NCBI RefSeq assembly: GCF_903944925.1
Contig: NZ_CAJATU010000040.1
Location: 1 to 61,422 of the forward strand
Length of the DNA stretch: 61,422 bases
Direction of reading: 5' to 3'
Origin: an uncultured Rhodopila sp.
GTDB taxonomy: Bacteria; Pseudomonadota; Alphaproteobacteria; Acetobacterales; Acetobacteraceae
In this document: in pieces, positions 35,411 through 45,000 of the stretch
How positions within the stretch are numbered: the stretch's first letter is position 1
How the letters are laid out: the number at the start of each line of letters is the position of its first letter
Program-made: the position numbers and the translations under genes
Notes under the pieces: model-generated
Seen by the model: the letters and a program-made list of their open reading frames with translations, nothing else
Told to the model about the DNA's origin: nothing
The model's database searches: none

Positions 35411-36145
35411 TCAATACGCCAGAAATCCGCCATCCACCGGCAGCGTCACTCCGGTGATATAGCGGGCCAGGTCAGACGCCAGGAACACCGCCGGCCCGGC
35501 GATGTCCGCCGGCTCGCCTACCCGCCCCAGCGGAATGCGCTGCGAAAAGTTTGCCATATACTCAGGATTCTGCCGCGCCGTCGCGTTCAGCGGCGTGGCG
35601 ATCAGGCCCGGGCCGATGGCGTTCACGCGCACGCCCTGCGGCGACAACTCGATCGCCAGCGCCTTGGTCAGTGCCCGCACCCCGCCCTTGGACGCGGTGT
35701 AGGCAGCCGAATTCGGCAAAGCAACGAATGACTGGACCGATCCGATATTGATCACGCTGCCCGCCGTCTCTTTCAATTGCTCCAGAAACGCAGTCACCAT
35801 GTTGTACGGCCCGTCAAGATTGACCGCCAAGGTCGCATCCCAGTCCGCCCGCGCGCTTTCCGCCTCGACCTTGCCCCGCCGGATGATCCCGGCATTGTTG
35901 ACCAGCACCGATATCGGCCCCACTGTCCGCGCCAGCGCGTCGCAAGCGAAACGGTCGGTCACATCCAGTTCGAAATGCGCGGCATCGCCGCCGATGGAGG
36001 CGGCAACCCGTTCCGCCGCCGCCTCGTTCACGTCGGCGACGATCACCCGGGCGCCATGTTCGGCCATCGCGCGGGCAATGCCCTCGCCGATGCCGGAGCC
36101 GCCGCCGGTGACCAGCGCCAGCTTGCCGTCGAGCAACGCCGCCAT
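35411..36145 (-). CDS. Short-chain dehydrogenase/reductase (FabG-like), second of a pair
   Basis: The 244-residue SDR has TGGGSGIGEGIARAMAEHGA, the LVNNAGIIRRGK motif, catalytic Ser in INIGSVQSFVA, and AYTASKGGVRALTK. Its C-terminal end (ITGVTLPVDGGFLAY) is of the FabG/KDGDH type, so it could be a 2-deoxy-D-gluconate-3-dehydrogenase-like or similar sugar or acyl dehydrogenase using NAD(P). The ATG at 36145 follows the stop of the upstream SDR by one base (TGA-G-ATG), so translation is coupled and the two form an operon. Substrate unknown. Confidence 0.85.
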   Translation of the reverse strand: MAALLDGKLALVTGGGSGIGEGIARAMAEHGARVIVADVNEAAAERVAASIGGDAAHFELDVTDRFACDALARTVGPISVLVNNAGIIRRGKVEAESARADWDATLAVNLDGPYNMVTAFLEQLKETAGSVINIGSVQSFVALPNSAAYTASKGGVRALTKALAIELSPQGVRVNAIGPGLIATPLNATARQNPEYMANFSQRIPLGRVGEPADIAGPAVFLASDLARYITGVTLPVDGGFLAY

Positions 36146-36146
36146 C

Positions 36147-36947
36147 TCAGCGCACCACGTTATTGGTGACGGCGCCCCCGGTGGCGGTGCGCCCGCCATC
36201 GACGACATACTGTGCGCCGGTGATGTTGGAGGCGAGGTCCGATGACAGGAAAATCACCAGGTTCGCGACTTCCTCAGCGGTACCGTAACGTCCGATCGGG
36301 ATGTTGGACTGGTAACGGCTGCCGACACTGGCCGGATCGTCCGGGTTCAGCATCGCCTCCAAGGAATGTATCATTCTTGTATCGATCGGCCCCGGGCAGA
36401 TCGCGTTGACCCGCACGCCGGACCGCGCCACCTCCCCGGCCGCGGTCTTGGTCAGGCCGATGACGGCGTGCTTGGAGGCGACATAGGCCGGCATCCCCGG
36501 CGAGGCGACCAGACCGGCGACAGAGGACGTATTGACCACCGCGCCGCGCCCCTGTTCGATCATCACCGGCAGGACATGGCGCAGGCCGAGGAACACGCCC
36601 TTGACGTTGACCGCCATCACCCGGTCGAACATCTCCTCATCGTATTGATGTGTCGGGGCGACACTGCCCTCGATGCCGGCGTTGTTGTGGAAGCAGTCGA
36701 TCGCGCCGTAACGGTCCAACGCCAGCCTCACATAGTTCCGCACGTCGCCGGACCGGGTCACGTCGGCTGCCACGAACAGCGCGTCGCCGCCCTGCTGGCG
36801 CACGATCCCGGTGGTGGCCTCGCCCGCAGCCTCGTCGCGATCGACGATAACGACTTTAGCACCGTGGGTGGCGAAGCCGATTGCGGCGGCGCGGCCAATG
36901 CCGTTGCCGGCGCCGGTGATCAGGGCTACTTTGCCGTGAAAATCCAT
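36147..36947 (-). CDS. Short-chain dehydrogenase/reductase, first of a pair
   Basis: The 266-residue protein is a classic SDR: ALITGAGNGIGRAAAIGFAT for NAD(P) binding with an acidic residue in VIVDRDEAAGE, which favours NAD, then FHNNAGIEGSVAP, VVNTSSVAGLVASPGMPAYV, SKHAVIGLTK, and the end ITGAQYVVDGGRTATGG. It is the kind of oxidoreductase found in many catabolic clusters. AGGAGAGG lies well before the ATG. The next gene, another SDR, is translationally coupled; two adjacent SDRs often carry out successive oxidations of one substrate, but the compound cannot be named from sequence. Confidence 0.85.
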   Translation of the reverse strand: MDFHGKVALITGAGNGIGRAAAIGFATHGAKVVIVDRDEAAGEATTGIVRQQGGDALFVAADVTRSGDVRNYVRLALDRYGAIDCFHNNAGIEGSVAPTHQYDEEMFDRVMAVNVKGVFLGLRHVLPVMIEQGRGAVVNTSSVAGLVASPGMPAYVASKHAVIGLTKTAAGEVARSGVRVNAICPGPIDTRMIHSLEAMLNPDDPASVGSRYQSNIPIGRYGTAEEVANLVIFLSSDLASNITGAQYVVDGGRTATGGAVTNNVVR

Positions 36948-37121
36948 GGTTTCCTCTCCTTTTTGCTGTTGGACAGGAGGCTAGACCATTTGCGCCGCGC
37001 CCGGGAATACCGGCGGCGGGCCGGGCCGCCTTGCCTGCCCCGTCGCGTGAGGCTAGCAACGCGTAATGATATCGTCAGCACCCACCCGGCCGGCCGGCGA
37101 ACTTTTGCAGCAGCGTAGCCG

Positions 37122-38216
37122 ATGACGCGTCGGCGCAGGCGCGATAGGGTCCGCTCGGTGATCCGAACCGAACTGGACCATCTCACCACCATCAGGCGCA
37201 GCGATCGGCGGTGGCAGATGCCGTTCTGCGCAGCGCTTGCGTCCGGCCTGCCGCTGCTGATCGGGGCGTATTTCGACCATCTGGAGTTCGGGTTCGTCTC
37301 GTCTCTGGGCGGGATGGTGTTCCTGTACGCCCCCAACACACCGCTGTCGCATCGGATGGTGGCCCTGATGGCGTCCGCCTTCGCCATGAGCGCCTGTTAC
37401 ACGGCGGGGGTGATCTGTCATTTCATTCCGGCACTCCTGGTGCCGATGCTGACGTTCCTGACCATCCTGGTATCGATGGTATGCCGATACTATCGCGTCG
37501 GGCCGCCGGGCAGCCTGTTCTTCATCATGGCGGCATCGATCGCCGTCTACTCGCCCGTCGGCGTGTTGCAGGTGCCGCTGAATGTGGGACTGCTGACGAT
37601 GGGCTGCCTGCTGGCCTGCCTGATCGCATTCTTCTACAGCGTTTACTTGCTGCGGCTGGAGGCACCGCAACCGGCGACGCCGCTGCCGCCCGCTACATTC
37701 GAATTCACCGTCTTCGATCCGATCGTCATCGGTGTGTTCGTGGGGATTTCATTGTCCATTGCGCAGGCGTTCGACCTGCAGCGCGCCTACTGGGTGCCGG
37801 TGAGCTGCCTGGCGGTGATCCAGGAAGCGTCGTTGCGAGGAGTATGGAACCGGCAGTTCCAGCGCATCGCCGGCACCGGCATCGGCCTGGTCCTGGCGTG
37901 GTGCCTGCTGCTGCTGCCGTTGGACAAATGGACCGTCTCGCTAATGATGATCGTCCTGACGTTCCTGATCGAGACGCTGGTGGTCCGGCATTACGGCCTC
38001 GCGGTGGTTTTCATTACGCCACTAACGATATTCCTCGCCGAGGGCACCCGGCTTGGCCATGGCTCGCCGAATGTCATGCTGCAAGCGCGCCTGCTGGATA
38101 CCGTGATCGGCTCGCTGCTGGGGCTTATCGGCGGCTATTGCCTGCACAATCAGCGGTTTCGCGACGTTGTGGGCAAGCAGATCAAGCGGGTGTTTCCGGC
38201 GCGCCTGATGTTGTGA
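37122..38216 (+). CDS. FUSC-family inner-membrane protein
   Basis: The 364-residue protein has about ten hydrophobic helices in two halves, beginning with a basic cytoplasmic lead (MTRRRRRDRVRSVIRTELDH). Two FUSC-like blocks read LPLLIGAYFDHLEFGFVSSL and FDLQRAYWVPVSCLAVIQEA. The latter includes the hallmark YW-P-s segment of aromatic-acid exporter (AaeB) and YccS relatives. These proteins are thought to export organic or aromatic acids, usually with a periplasmic adaptor, which is absent here. It lacks the long cytoplasmic region of AaeB. No good Shine-Dalgarno is seen before the ATG at 37122. It diverges from the SDR pair over 174 bases, which might suggest shared control. Confidence 0.75.
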   Translation: MTRRRRRDRVRSVIRTELDHLTTIRRSDRRWQMPFCAALASGLPLLIGAYFDHLEFGFVSSLGGMVFLYAPNTPLSHRMVALMASAFAMSACYTAGVICHFIPALLVPMLTFLTILVSMVCRYYRVGPPGSLFFIMAASIAVYSPVGVLQVPLNVGLLTMGCLLACLIAFFYSVYLLRLEAPQPATPLPPATFEFTVFDPIVIGVFVGISLSIAQAFDLQRAYWVPVSCLAVIQEASLRGVWNRQFQRIAGTGIGLVLAWCLLLLPLDKWTVSLMMIVLTFLIETLVVRHYGLAVVFITPLTIFLAEGTRLGHGSPNVMLQARLLDTVIGSLLGLIGGYCLHNQRFRDVVGKQIKRVFPARLML

Positions 38217-38239
38217 GTGTCAGCGATATCGCTTCGACG

Positions 38240-39532
38240 CTAGCGACCGCTGATGCGGTGCCCGGCACGCCCGGTGATCTCCTGTTCGTACAACGCCGCC
38301 GCGGCCTCCGGCCCGGCCAGTATTTCGATCAGCCGCAGCTTCCGCACCGGGGTCAATGTCCCCGCCGCCGCTGCTTCCACCACCGCCGCGGACGCCTCCA
38401 GCAGAAGACGATCGTAATTCGCCGCACCGCCGATCTTGCGCGCCTCGCATTCCAGTTCGCGCAGCTCCCGGCCGCAGGATTCCATCAATATCTGGCCGGT
38501 GCCGTCGATCGGACCCGACCCCGCCGCCAGCGGTGACAGCAGACCGGTGTTGAGGCCGTCGGAAAACCGCTCCCGGCAAGCCTGGTCGAGCTTCTGCCGG
38601 ATCGCGTGCAGCCTGGGCCGATCGATGCCCGAGCCGGAGTCTTCCTCGATCTCGCGCAGGAACGTGACGATCCGCCGCACCATCGCCCCGACATTCGCCA
38701 GCGGCCCGCGGCTGAGTTCCTCACTCAGGCCCGCATGGCTCTCCATGTCGCTCAGCATCCGCTCGGTGCCCTGATCGATCGCTCGGCGGACCATCGCCTT
38801 GGTGGCCAGATCGCCGCCCGAGGCAACGAAGCGGCGCAGCAACGGCGCGGCGTGCGGCGATTGCAGCAGGATCAGCCTGGCGATCAGGGTGCAGCCTTCC
38901 GGGGGTTCCTTACCAATGTCCTTGAGGATGTCGGCAACCGCCTGCTCGGCCGACTCGAAAACGCCGACCTCTTCGTCGCGCAGCAGCCAGCGGAGTTGCG
39001 GGCCGCGGCGCAGCACCGCGGCGATGGCCCGGGTCAACGGCTGGAAGGCTTTGATGGACAGGCCGGACTCGGTCCAATCATCCGAAGGCGCCGCGGCGGC
39101 CAGCACCTCCGCGGCGCGCGGCCACAGCGCCTCTCCGGCCAGCGCGATCGCCTGCATCGCATCGGTCTTGCGCCCGGCGATAGTCTTGTCGATGAAAACC
39201 GCCTCCGCGCCTAAACCGGCCCGCACGATCCTGGCCAGGGGCGCGAGGGCGGTCCGCGGCACCGTCGGCTCGTCCGGTTTCCAGTCGCGCGGCGCGACGA
39301 TCACCGGGTCCAGCGGCAGGAACAGCAGCCGGGTGAAGCGCAACGGACGAACCAGGTTGAGCGACGCCAGCCGCACGCGCAGCGGGTCCAGCAGCGCCTG
39401 GTTCATCTTCGGATCCGCCACGTCGTCGAGCATGGCGATAACCCGCTTGATCTTCTGATCATCCGCCGCGCTCAGATCCTGGCGCAAAGCGCGGACGGCG
39501 GGTTGGGCGGTGTTCAACGAGGGCTGAGTCAT
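38240..39532 (-). CDS. Large conserved-looking protein of unknown function, second of a pair
   Basis: The 430-residue protein is soluble and mostly helical, without signal peptide or membrane segments. Striking segments are RLLFLPLDPVIVAPRDWKPD near residue 70, LARLI-type helices (CTLIARLILLQSPHAAPLLR), and a C-terminus rich in Ala and Glu (LLLEASAAVVEAAAAGTL). No catalytic motif stands out. The ATG at 39532 is chosen because GGGAG lies 11 bases before it, while an ATG at 39541 would be only two bases from that site. It follows another unknown gene by 31 bases on the same strand, suggesting one operon. I believe similar pairs exist in other Rhodospirillales but cannot name them. Function: not known. 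Confidence 0.7.
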   Translation of the reverse strand: MTQPSLNTAQPAVRALRQDLSAADDQKIKRVIAMLDDVADPKMNQALLDPLRVRLASLNLVRPLRFTRLLFLPLDPVIVAPRDWKPDEPTVPRTALAPLARIVRAGLGAEAVFIDKTIAGRKTDAMQAIALAGEALWPRAAEVLAAAAPSDDWTESGLSIKAFQPLTRAIAAVLRRGPQLRWLLRDEEVGVFESAEQAVADILKDIGKEPPEGCTLIARLILLQSPHAAPLLRRFVASGGDLATKAMVRRAIDQGTERMLSDMESHAGLSEELSRGPLANVGAMVRRIVTFLREIEEDSGSGIDRPRLHAIRQKLDQACRERFSDGLNTGLLSPLAAGSGPIDGTGQILMESCGRELRELECEARKIGGAANYDRLLLEASAAVVEAAAAGTLTPVRKLRLIEILAGPEAAAALYEQEITGRAGHRISGR

Positions 39533-39563
39533 GCGTGGCATTGCTCCCGGGGGTTCACCGCGT

Positions 39564-40685
39564 TCAAACCGCCATCGCCCGGAAGTGCTCGTTCCGGCGA
39601 ATCAGATCGAACACCATGGCGCCTGTGAACCAATCTTCGTTGAGGTTGATCAGCCGGCGGAAGCGGACGATGCCGTCGATCTCGTTCGACATCGAGCACC
39701 AGTCATTCACCTCCTTCGGCAGGATCGGCACCAAAGTGGCCATCTCGGCCAGCGCGGCGCGGCGCGTGGCGTCATCCACGGCGTTGTTCCAGATCAGGCA
39801 GATCTGCTCCCACCCGTCGAGCAGCCATTCCGGCCTCCCGACCAGCTCAATAATAGAATCCCGATCCGCAGCCCATGTCCGCAGCAGGTCGACCATGTTG
39901 TCCGGCAAGGCCTGGGCCTTCGCGACCGTCGACTGAGCCAGCGCCAGGGTCACGTCCGCCACGGCGCAGAACATCTTCGCGTAGCAGGTCTGGTCCTCGT
40001 GCCGCTGGGTATCGCTCCATTCCGAGACGCTGGTGCGCACGGCGCGCAGCATGTTGGTCAGGCGCGGCGTGCGGCCGGTGGCACCGACGGATCCCACGCC
40101 GATATTGGACATGACGTCAGCCAATTCCTCCAGCGCGTTTGCGGTCCAGGTGGTGCATTGGCCCAGCCGCGGAGAAACCCAGTCGACCGCAAGGCGCGCC
40201 TTTTCCGACGGATCGAGCGCGTGGCTGCCCGGCTCGGTCAGGGATGCGGGGGAGAAACGGCGGACCACCTGCTCGACCAGGGCCATGAGCAGGCGGTAAT
40301 TGGTGACGACCCTGTCGCCCTTGTCGGCATCGGTCGCGACACGCGCGGCGTCCATCGCTTCCTCGCCGGCCAGCCCCTCGGCGGCGATCTGCCGGGCGAC
40401 GCGCCGGATCGTCGCCGGGGTGACATTGGTGACCGAGGCGATGCGCTGGCTGAAGACCTTGTCGTGCAAGGTCGGGCGGCAGAGCGCCGTCAGGCTGCTC
40501 CATGGCATTACGTAGACGCCGCGCCCGCCCGAGAGGTTGGGAACCACCAGTTCGACGAGGTGCTTTTTGGCCGGCCGCGCCCGGGTGCCGCCGAGGCGCG
40601 GGGTGGTGAACGGCACCGCGACGCCGCGTTCCAGGAAAGTCGTCGGATGATACGGCCTGATCGGGGGGAGTTCCGCCTCAAGCAC
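39564..40685 (-). CDS. Large conserved-looking protein of unknown function, first of a pair
   Basis: This 373-residue protein starts at a GTG (40685) with GGAGG eight bases before it. It is cytoplasmic and helical. A helix-turn-helix-like stretch occurs near residues 75-100 (SQRIASVTNVTPATIRRVAR). Other distinctive text is PFTTPRLGGTRARPAKKHLV, VYVMPWSSLTALCRPTLHDK and WVSPRLGQCTTWTANALEEL. No known domain is recognised. It is followed by the 430-residue partner 31 bases later, so the two are likely co-expressed and may work as a complex. No tRNA, phage or transposon gene is adjacent that would hint at a role. Confidence 0.7.
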   Translation of the reverse strand: MLEAELPPIRPYHPTTFLERGVAVPFTTPRLGGTRARPAKKHLVELVVPNLSGGRGVYVMPWSSLTALCRPTLHDKVFSQRIASVTNVTPATIRRVARQIAAEGLAGEEAMDAARVATDADKGDRVVTNYRLLMALVEQVVRRFSPASLTEPGSHALDPSEKARLAVDWVSPRLGQCTTWTANALEELADVMSNIGVGSVGATGRTPRLTNMLRAVRTSVSEWSDTQRHEDQTCYAKMFCAVADVTLALAQSTVAKAQALPDNMVDLLRTWAADRDSIIELVGRPEWLLDGWEQICLIWNNAVDDATRRAALAEMATLVPILPKEVNDWCSMSNEIDGIVRFRRLINLNEDWFTGAMVFDLIRRNEHFRAMAV

Positions 40686-40910
40686 GGACGCCGCCTCCGG
40701 GAACGGGGGGGCGCGGTCTCAAAGCATGGTCATGGCCGCCTTTGGCGACATGACGGGGCGGCGCTGGGCGTCTGCCGCATACAATAGACTTCAACATTGA
40801 ACACTCCGCCTGACGGCCGAGTGCCCTTATTGCGCCAAAATCCTTTACAAAGCCTTACCACGGCGCGAAATAACGCGCTCACCCGGCAAAAACAGTGGTT
40901 AGCCGGATCG

Positions 40911-41105
40911 TCAGGCGCGGCGAAGCTGGGCTTCGTCGATCACGCGCTCGTGACTGTCGAGGGCGCTTTTCGCCCGGTATTGGCAGCCCTGGCTGCTGGC
41001 GGGCATGCGCCGAACGATGGTGTAAATTCCGCCGCGGACATTGGCGTTAGCGCTGTTCGTCACCAAAGCAACCTTGTCGCCGGCAGCAAACTTGTAGTCC
41101 GACAT
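40911..41105 (-). CDS. Small conserved protein downstream of cspA
   Basis: The 64-residue protein, from the ATG at 41105, reads MSDYKFAAGDKVALVTNSAN and ends YRAKSALDSHERVIDEAQLR. The first half looks like a small beta-barrel (SH3- or KOW-like: DKVALVTN, GGIYTIVRRMP). It may bind RNA or protein. It lies 72 bases downstream of cspA on the same strand and may share its transcript. A longer start at 41159 is possible but less likely, since GGCGGAAGGAT-like purine-rich sequence precedes 41105. I do not know its function. Confidence 0.6.
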   Translation of the reverse strand: MSDYKFAAGDKVALVTNSANANVRGGIYTIVRRMPASSQGCQYRAKSALDSHERVIDEAQLRRA

Positions 41106-41177
41106 TGCTATCCTTCCGCCAGAACGGGGCGATCCTTCCGCAACAATGGGGCGGCGCATCGCGCGCCGCCCGGCATG

Positions 41178-41384
41178 TCAGCTCGCCTGAAGATTGACCG
41201 CGGAGGTCTTACCCTGCTGACCGCGTTCCAGTTCGTAGCTAACCTTCTGGTTCTCGTTCAGCGTTGTAAGTCCGGCGCGCTCAACGGCCGAGATGTGTAC
41301 GAACACATCCTTGGAGCCGTCTTCCGGCTGGATGAAGCCGAAGCCCTTTTGGGCGTTGAACCATTTAACAGTGCCTGAAGCCAC
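41178..41384 (-). CDS. cspA: Cold-shock protein CspA family
   Basis: The 68-residue protein is a complete cold-shock domain: [20 protein letters not shown] carries RNP1 (KGFGFI) and [10 protein letters not shown] carries RNP2. It binds single-stranded RNA and DNA and melts RNA structure. Translation starts at a GTG at 41384, with GCGGAG about eight bases before it; no in-frame ATG fits the family start, and the ATG at 41441 would add 19 unrelated residues. An upstream hairpin in the leader (41408-41427) and a long non-coding gap before it are typical of csp genes. Confidence 0.92.
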   Translation of the reverse strand: MASGTVKWFNAQKGFGFIQPEDGSKDVFVHISAVERAGLTTLNENQKVSYELERGQQGKTSAVNLQAS

Positions 41385-41407
41385 GTGAAGTCTCCGCAAC
41401 TGGCCAA

Positions 41408-41427
41408 ATCCCGCGCACATGCGGGAT
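41408..41427 (-). promoter_or_regulatory. Leader hairpin of cspA
   Basis: ATCCCGC and GCGGGAT pair around a 6-base loop, 24 bases upstream of the GTG start and near its ribosome site. TAAGAT just upstream on the minus strand may be a -10. It could be a temperature-responsive leader, but no full 5' UTR fold was computed. Confidence 0.4.
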
Positions 41428-41600
41428 ATCTTACTTTTCAAAAGGGGAGAGAAATGCGGCGCTTCGCGGGATTAGGACGCTAGGCGGCGCGAGAAAGGCA
41501 TCTTGCCCCGGCTGAAAAGTTCAGCCGTTCATCCTGCATACGCGCTATCCGGGAAATAGGACAGAGCTTATTTTGCCGGACCTGCCACGCCGACGCCCGG

Positions 41601-41948
41601 CTAGACGGTGGACAGCCACGCCAGGAACAGCAGGAAACCAAGGGAACCCGCCGTGGCGTGGGCCGCGACGATGTACCCGGCCTTGCGCTGGGACTTCCTT
41701 GCCGTCAGCGAACCCAGGAAGCCTAACGCCAACGTGATCGCGAGCAGCCCCGCCGCCTTGTAGCCGAACACGCCGCCCCGGTCCCCGGACAGGTTGATCA
41801 CCAACTGCTCCAGCGCCCCCGCGCCCATCAAAAGATGCGCTGCCGTCAGGATCGGCTTGTTGGGGATGTGGCGAAGATAGTTCATTCCGAGATACCCGCC
41901 GATACCGGCGGCACCGAAAAGCAGGATGGTCAGGGGGACGGTCGTCAT
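41601..41948 (-). CDS. Small four-helix membrane protein
   Basis: The 115-residue protein has four hydrophobic stretches (LTILLFGAAGIGGYLGMNYL, ILTAAHLLMGAGALEQLVIN, YKAAGLLAITLALGFLGSL, AHATAGSLGFLLFLAWLSTV) and a short loop with basic residues. It lies in the inner membrane. GGAG sits eight bases before the ATG. It is between cspA and the sox operon on the same strand, with 79 bases to the sox end. I do not recognise the family; an alphaproteobacterial DUF of unknown role is likely. Confidence 0.6.
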   Translation of the reverse strand: MTTVPLTILLFGAAGIGGYLGMNYLRHIPNKPILTAAHLLMGAGALEQLVINLSGDRGGVFGYKAAGLLAITLALGFLGSLTARKSQRKAGYIVAAHATAGSLGFLLFLAWLSTV

Positions 41949-42027
41949 AGGGTCAACTCCGGTTTAGTCCGCGGCGGTGTCCGGACTGTTCCCGGCCATG
42001 TCGATCATAAAATCGTCTCGGAAGCCG

Positions 42028-45000
42028 TCAACCGGCGGCGGGGGTTTCGGATGCGCTTTCATCCGCGAATTCCAGTCGCGCCTCTTCCAGGCAGGCCCAG
42101 ACATACGGCACGAGCGACCGGGGGACATCGATATGGAATACCTCGCCGCCGATGCGCCACAAGACGACCTCGGCCTGGCCCAGCAGGGTCCGCGTGCACA
42201 TGCCCACCGGAAAAGCGCGCGGATCGAGGTCCAGGGCGCAGAACCCGTTCAGGCACCATGCCGCGCGCGGTCCAGCGATCTCCAACGCGCGGAACCGCTG
42301 CGACACGTCCACCACGCTGGCGGGACGGTCTGCCGGCGCCCGGCGCGCCAAGGCTTCCAGGCCGGTTGATCCCTCCGGCGCCTGGATCAGCCATTCATCC
42401 GGTCCCAGCCACAGCGCCGCCCGCTCCCGCGCGATGACCGAGCGGCATGGGACCGTCGGCAGCAGCACACCGATGGCCATGCCGATGGCGGTGGCCGCGC
42501 CGGGGCCGGCCCGCACCGAAAGCAGCGTCGCCGGTGCCAACGCCGCCAACCGCACGGACGCTGCCGGACGCGCTACCGGAGCGGGCCGAGCCACCGCCGG
42601 CAGCAGCGGCAACGGCGGCGACGGCACGAACGGACGCTCGGCCGGCCGGGGAACGAAAACCCGGTCCGTAACGGTAACCTCGATGGCGCCCGACGGCATC
42701 GGCACGCGCAGGCGGGCGCCGATACGCGAGCGCCCGCCCGCCACGAGAGCCAGCGCAAAACCGCGTCCCAATGTCGCGCTGCGATACGAGGACGTGACAT
42801 GACCCAGTGACGGTCCCTGCCCCGCCTCCGTCACCTGCGCGCCTTCCTCCAACACCATCGCTGGTTCGTTCGGCAGCAGCCCGACAAGCTGCAGCCGATC
42901 GGCCCGGGTTAGCTCGGGCAGGGAAAGCGAACGGTTTCCGATGAAGTCGCCTTTGTCGCGGCTGATCATCCAACCGAGGCCGAGATCGTCCGCCGTCACG
43001 GTGCCGTCGGTTTCCTGGCCGATGTGGATAAAACCCATCTCCGCCCGCAGGATATGCATCGCTTCGGTGCCGTAGGAGGTGACATCGCGCTGCCGCAACG
43101 TGTCCCATGCACGCTGCGCCGAGTCGGGCGGCAGGTAGATCTCGAACCCGGTTTCTCCGGTGAAACCGCAACGGAACAGACGGATCGGGATGTCGCCGAG
43201 ATGGCATTCCCGCACGCTCATGCGCGGCATCGCGCCGAGCTCGATGTCCGGAATGAATGGCGCGAGCACCTCGGCCGAGCGTGGCCCCTGCAGGGCGATC
43301 ACCGCCCACTGCTCGGTCACCGAGGTCAGCCAGACGCGTAATCCGGGAAATCCCGTTTGCAGATAATCTTCCATGTGGTGCAGCACGAACGCCGCGTTGC
43401 CGGTCGTCGTGGTGACATGGAAACGGTCAGCCGCCAGCCGCGCAACGATGCCGTCGTCGCGCACGAAACCATCTTCGCCGAGCAGCAGCGCGTAGCGGCA
43501 CTGACCCGGCTCCAGGGTGGTAAAATCGCCGGTGTAGATCCGGTTCAGGAACACCGCGGCGTCCGGACCGATGATTTCGATCTTGCCCAGCGTGCTGGCA
43601 TCGGCCATTCCGGCGTCGTTGCGGACCGCCAGGCATTCGCGCGCCGTGGCCGCCGCGATCGTTTCGCCAGTGCGGGGATAGCAGCGCGCCCGCTGCCACC
43701 CTGCGGCTTCCTCCGGCACCGCATCGGCACTGGCGATGGGCGAGGTCCGGATCGGCGCGAACAGGTCGCCGCGGCAGCGGCCGGCGACGGTGCCAAATGT
43801 TACGGGCGTGTAAGGTGGCCGGAATGTGGTAAAGCCGATCGCCCGGGGGTCTTGGGCGATTTGCGCGGCAAGGGCAACGATGGTGTTGATGTTGGAGGTT
43901 TTGCCCTGGTCGGTGGCCATCCCGATGGTGGTGTAGCGCTTGATATGCTCGATCGAAACGAAACCTTCCGCGGTCGCGGTGGCGATATCCCGGGTGGTGA
44001 CGTCGTTTTGGAAATCGACGAATGCCTTCGGATGCGGCAGCGCCGGCAGGGGCAGCGCAGATGGCGCGAGCTCCGGCAATCCGGCAACCGCGAAGGTGCC
44101 AGGCTGGCTGCCGCCCGCCTCGGTGGCATCCCGCAGACATGTTGCGAGATCGATAGTGCCGGCGCAGGCGCCGACGCTGGTCCACGCCTCCCCGCGCGAC
44201 TGCGCGAGCAGGTGCACCGACGGTGTCCAACCGCCGGACATCAGCACCGTATCGCACGCGATGATCGTCTGCCCATCCGCCAGCCGGACCGAATCCACCC
44301 GCCGCGGTCCCGCCGTGCCGCCGATTGTCATTTCGGCGTGGATCGGAATGCCGAGCGCACGCACTGCCTCTACCGCCGGGCCGATTGGTTTCGGCCGCAG
44401 ATCAACGACCGCCGCGACCGCCACCCCGGCCGCGTGCAGATCCGCCGCGGCGCGGTAGGCGCTGTCATCTGCCGTAACGACCACGGCGCGGCTTCCCACC
44501 TTGACACCGTACCGGTGCAGATACGTTCGCGCAGCGGCCGCCAGCATCATCCCGGGACGATCGTTGCCGGGAAATACCAGCGGGCGCTCGATCGCTCCGG
44601 CGGCGAGGATGACGCGTCCGGCGCGGACATGCCACAGCCGCTCCCGAGGCATACCGGGCGCCGGTTGCGCCAGATGGTCAGTCAGCCGTTGCGCGAGGCC
44701 AATCAGGTTGCCGGGATAGGCGCCGAAGGCGGTGGTGCGCGGCAGCAGCGTGACCGACTCGCCCAACGACGCCAGCGCCTCCCGCACCCAGTCCGGCGCG
44801 GCCCAGCCGTCGATCGTGACTCCCGGCTCGGACAGCAGCGAACCGCCGAATTCCGCCTGTTCGTCGCACAGGATCACGCGCGCCCCGGTGGCCGATGCAC
44901 CAAGCGCCGCCGCGATCCCCGCCGCTCCGCCGCCGATGATCAGCACGTCGCAATGGGCATATTGATGGGCATAGCGATCCGGATCGCCCTGGCCCGGCGC

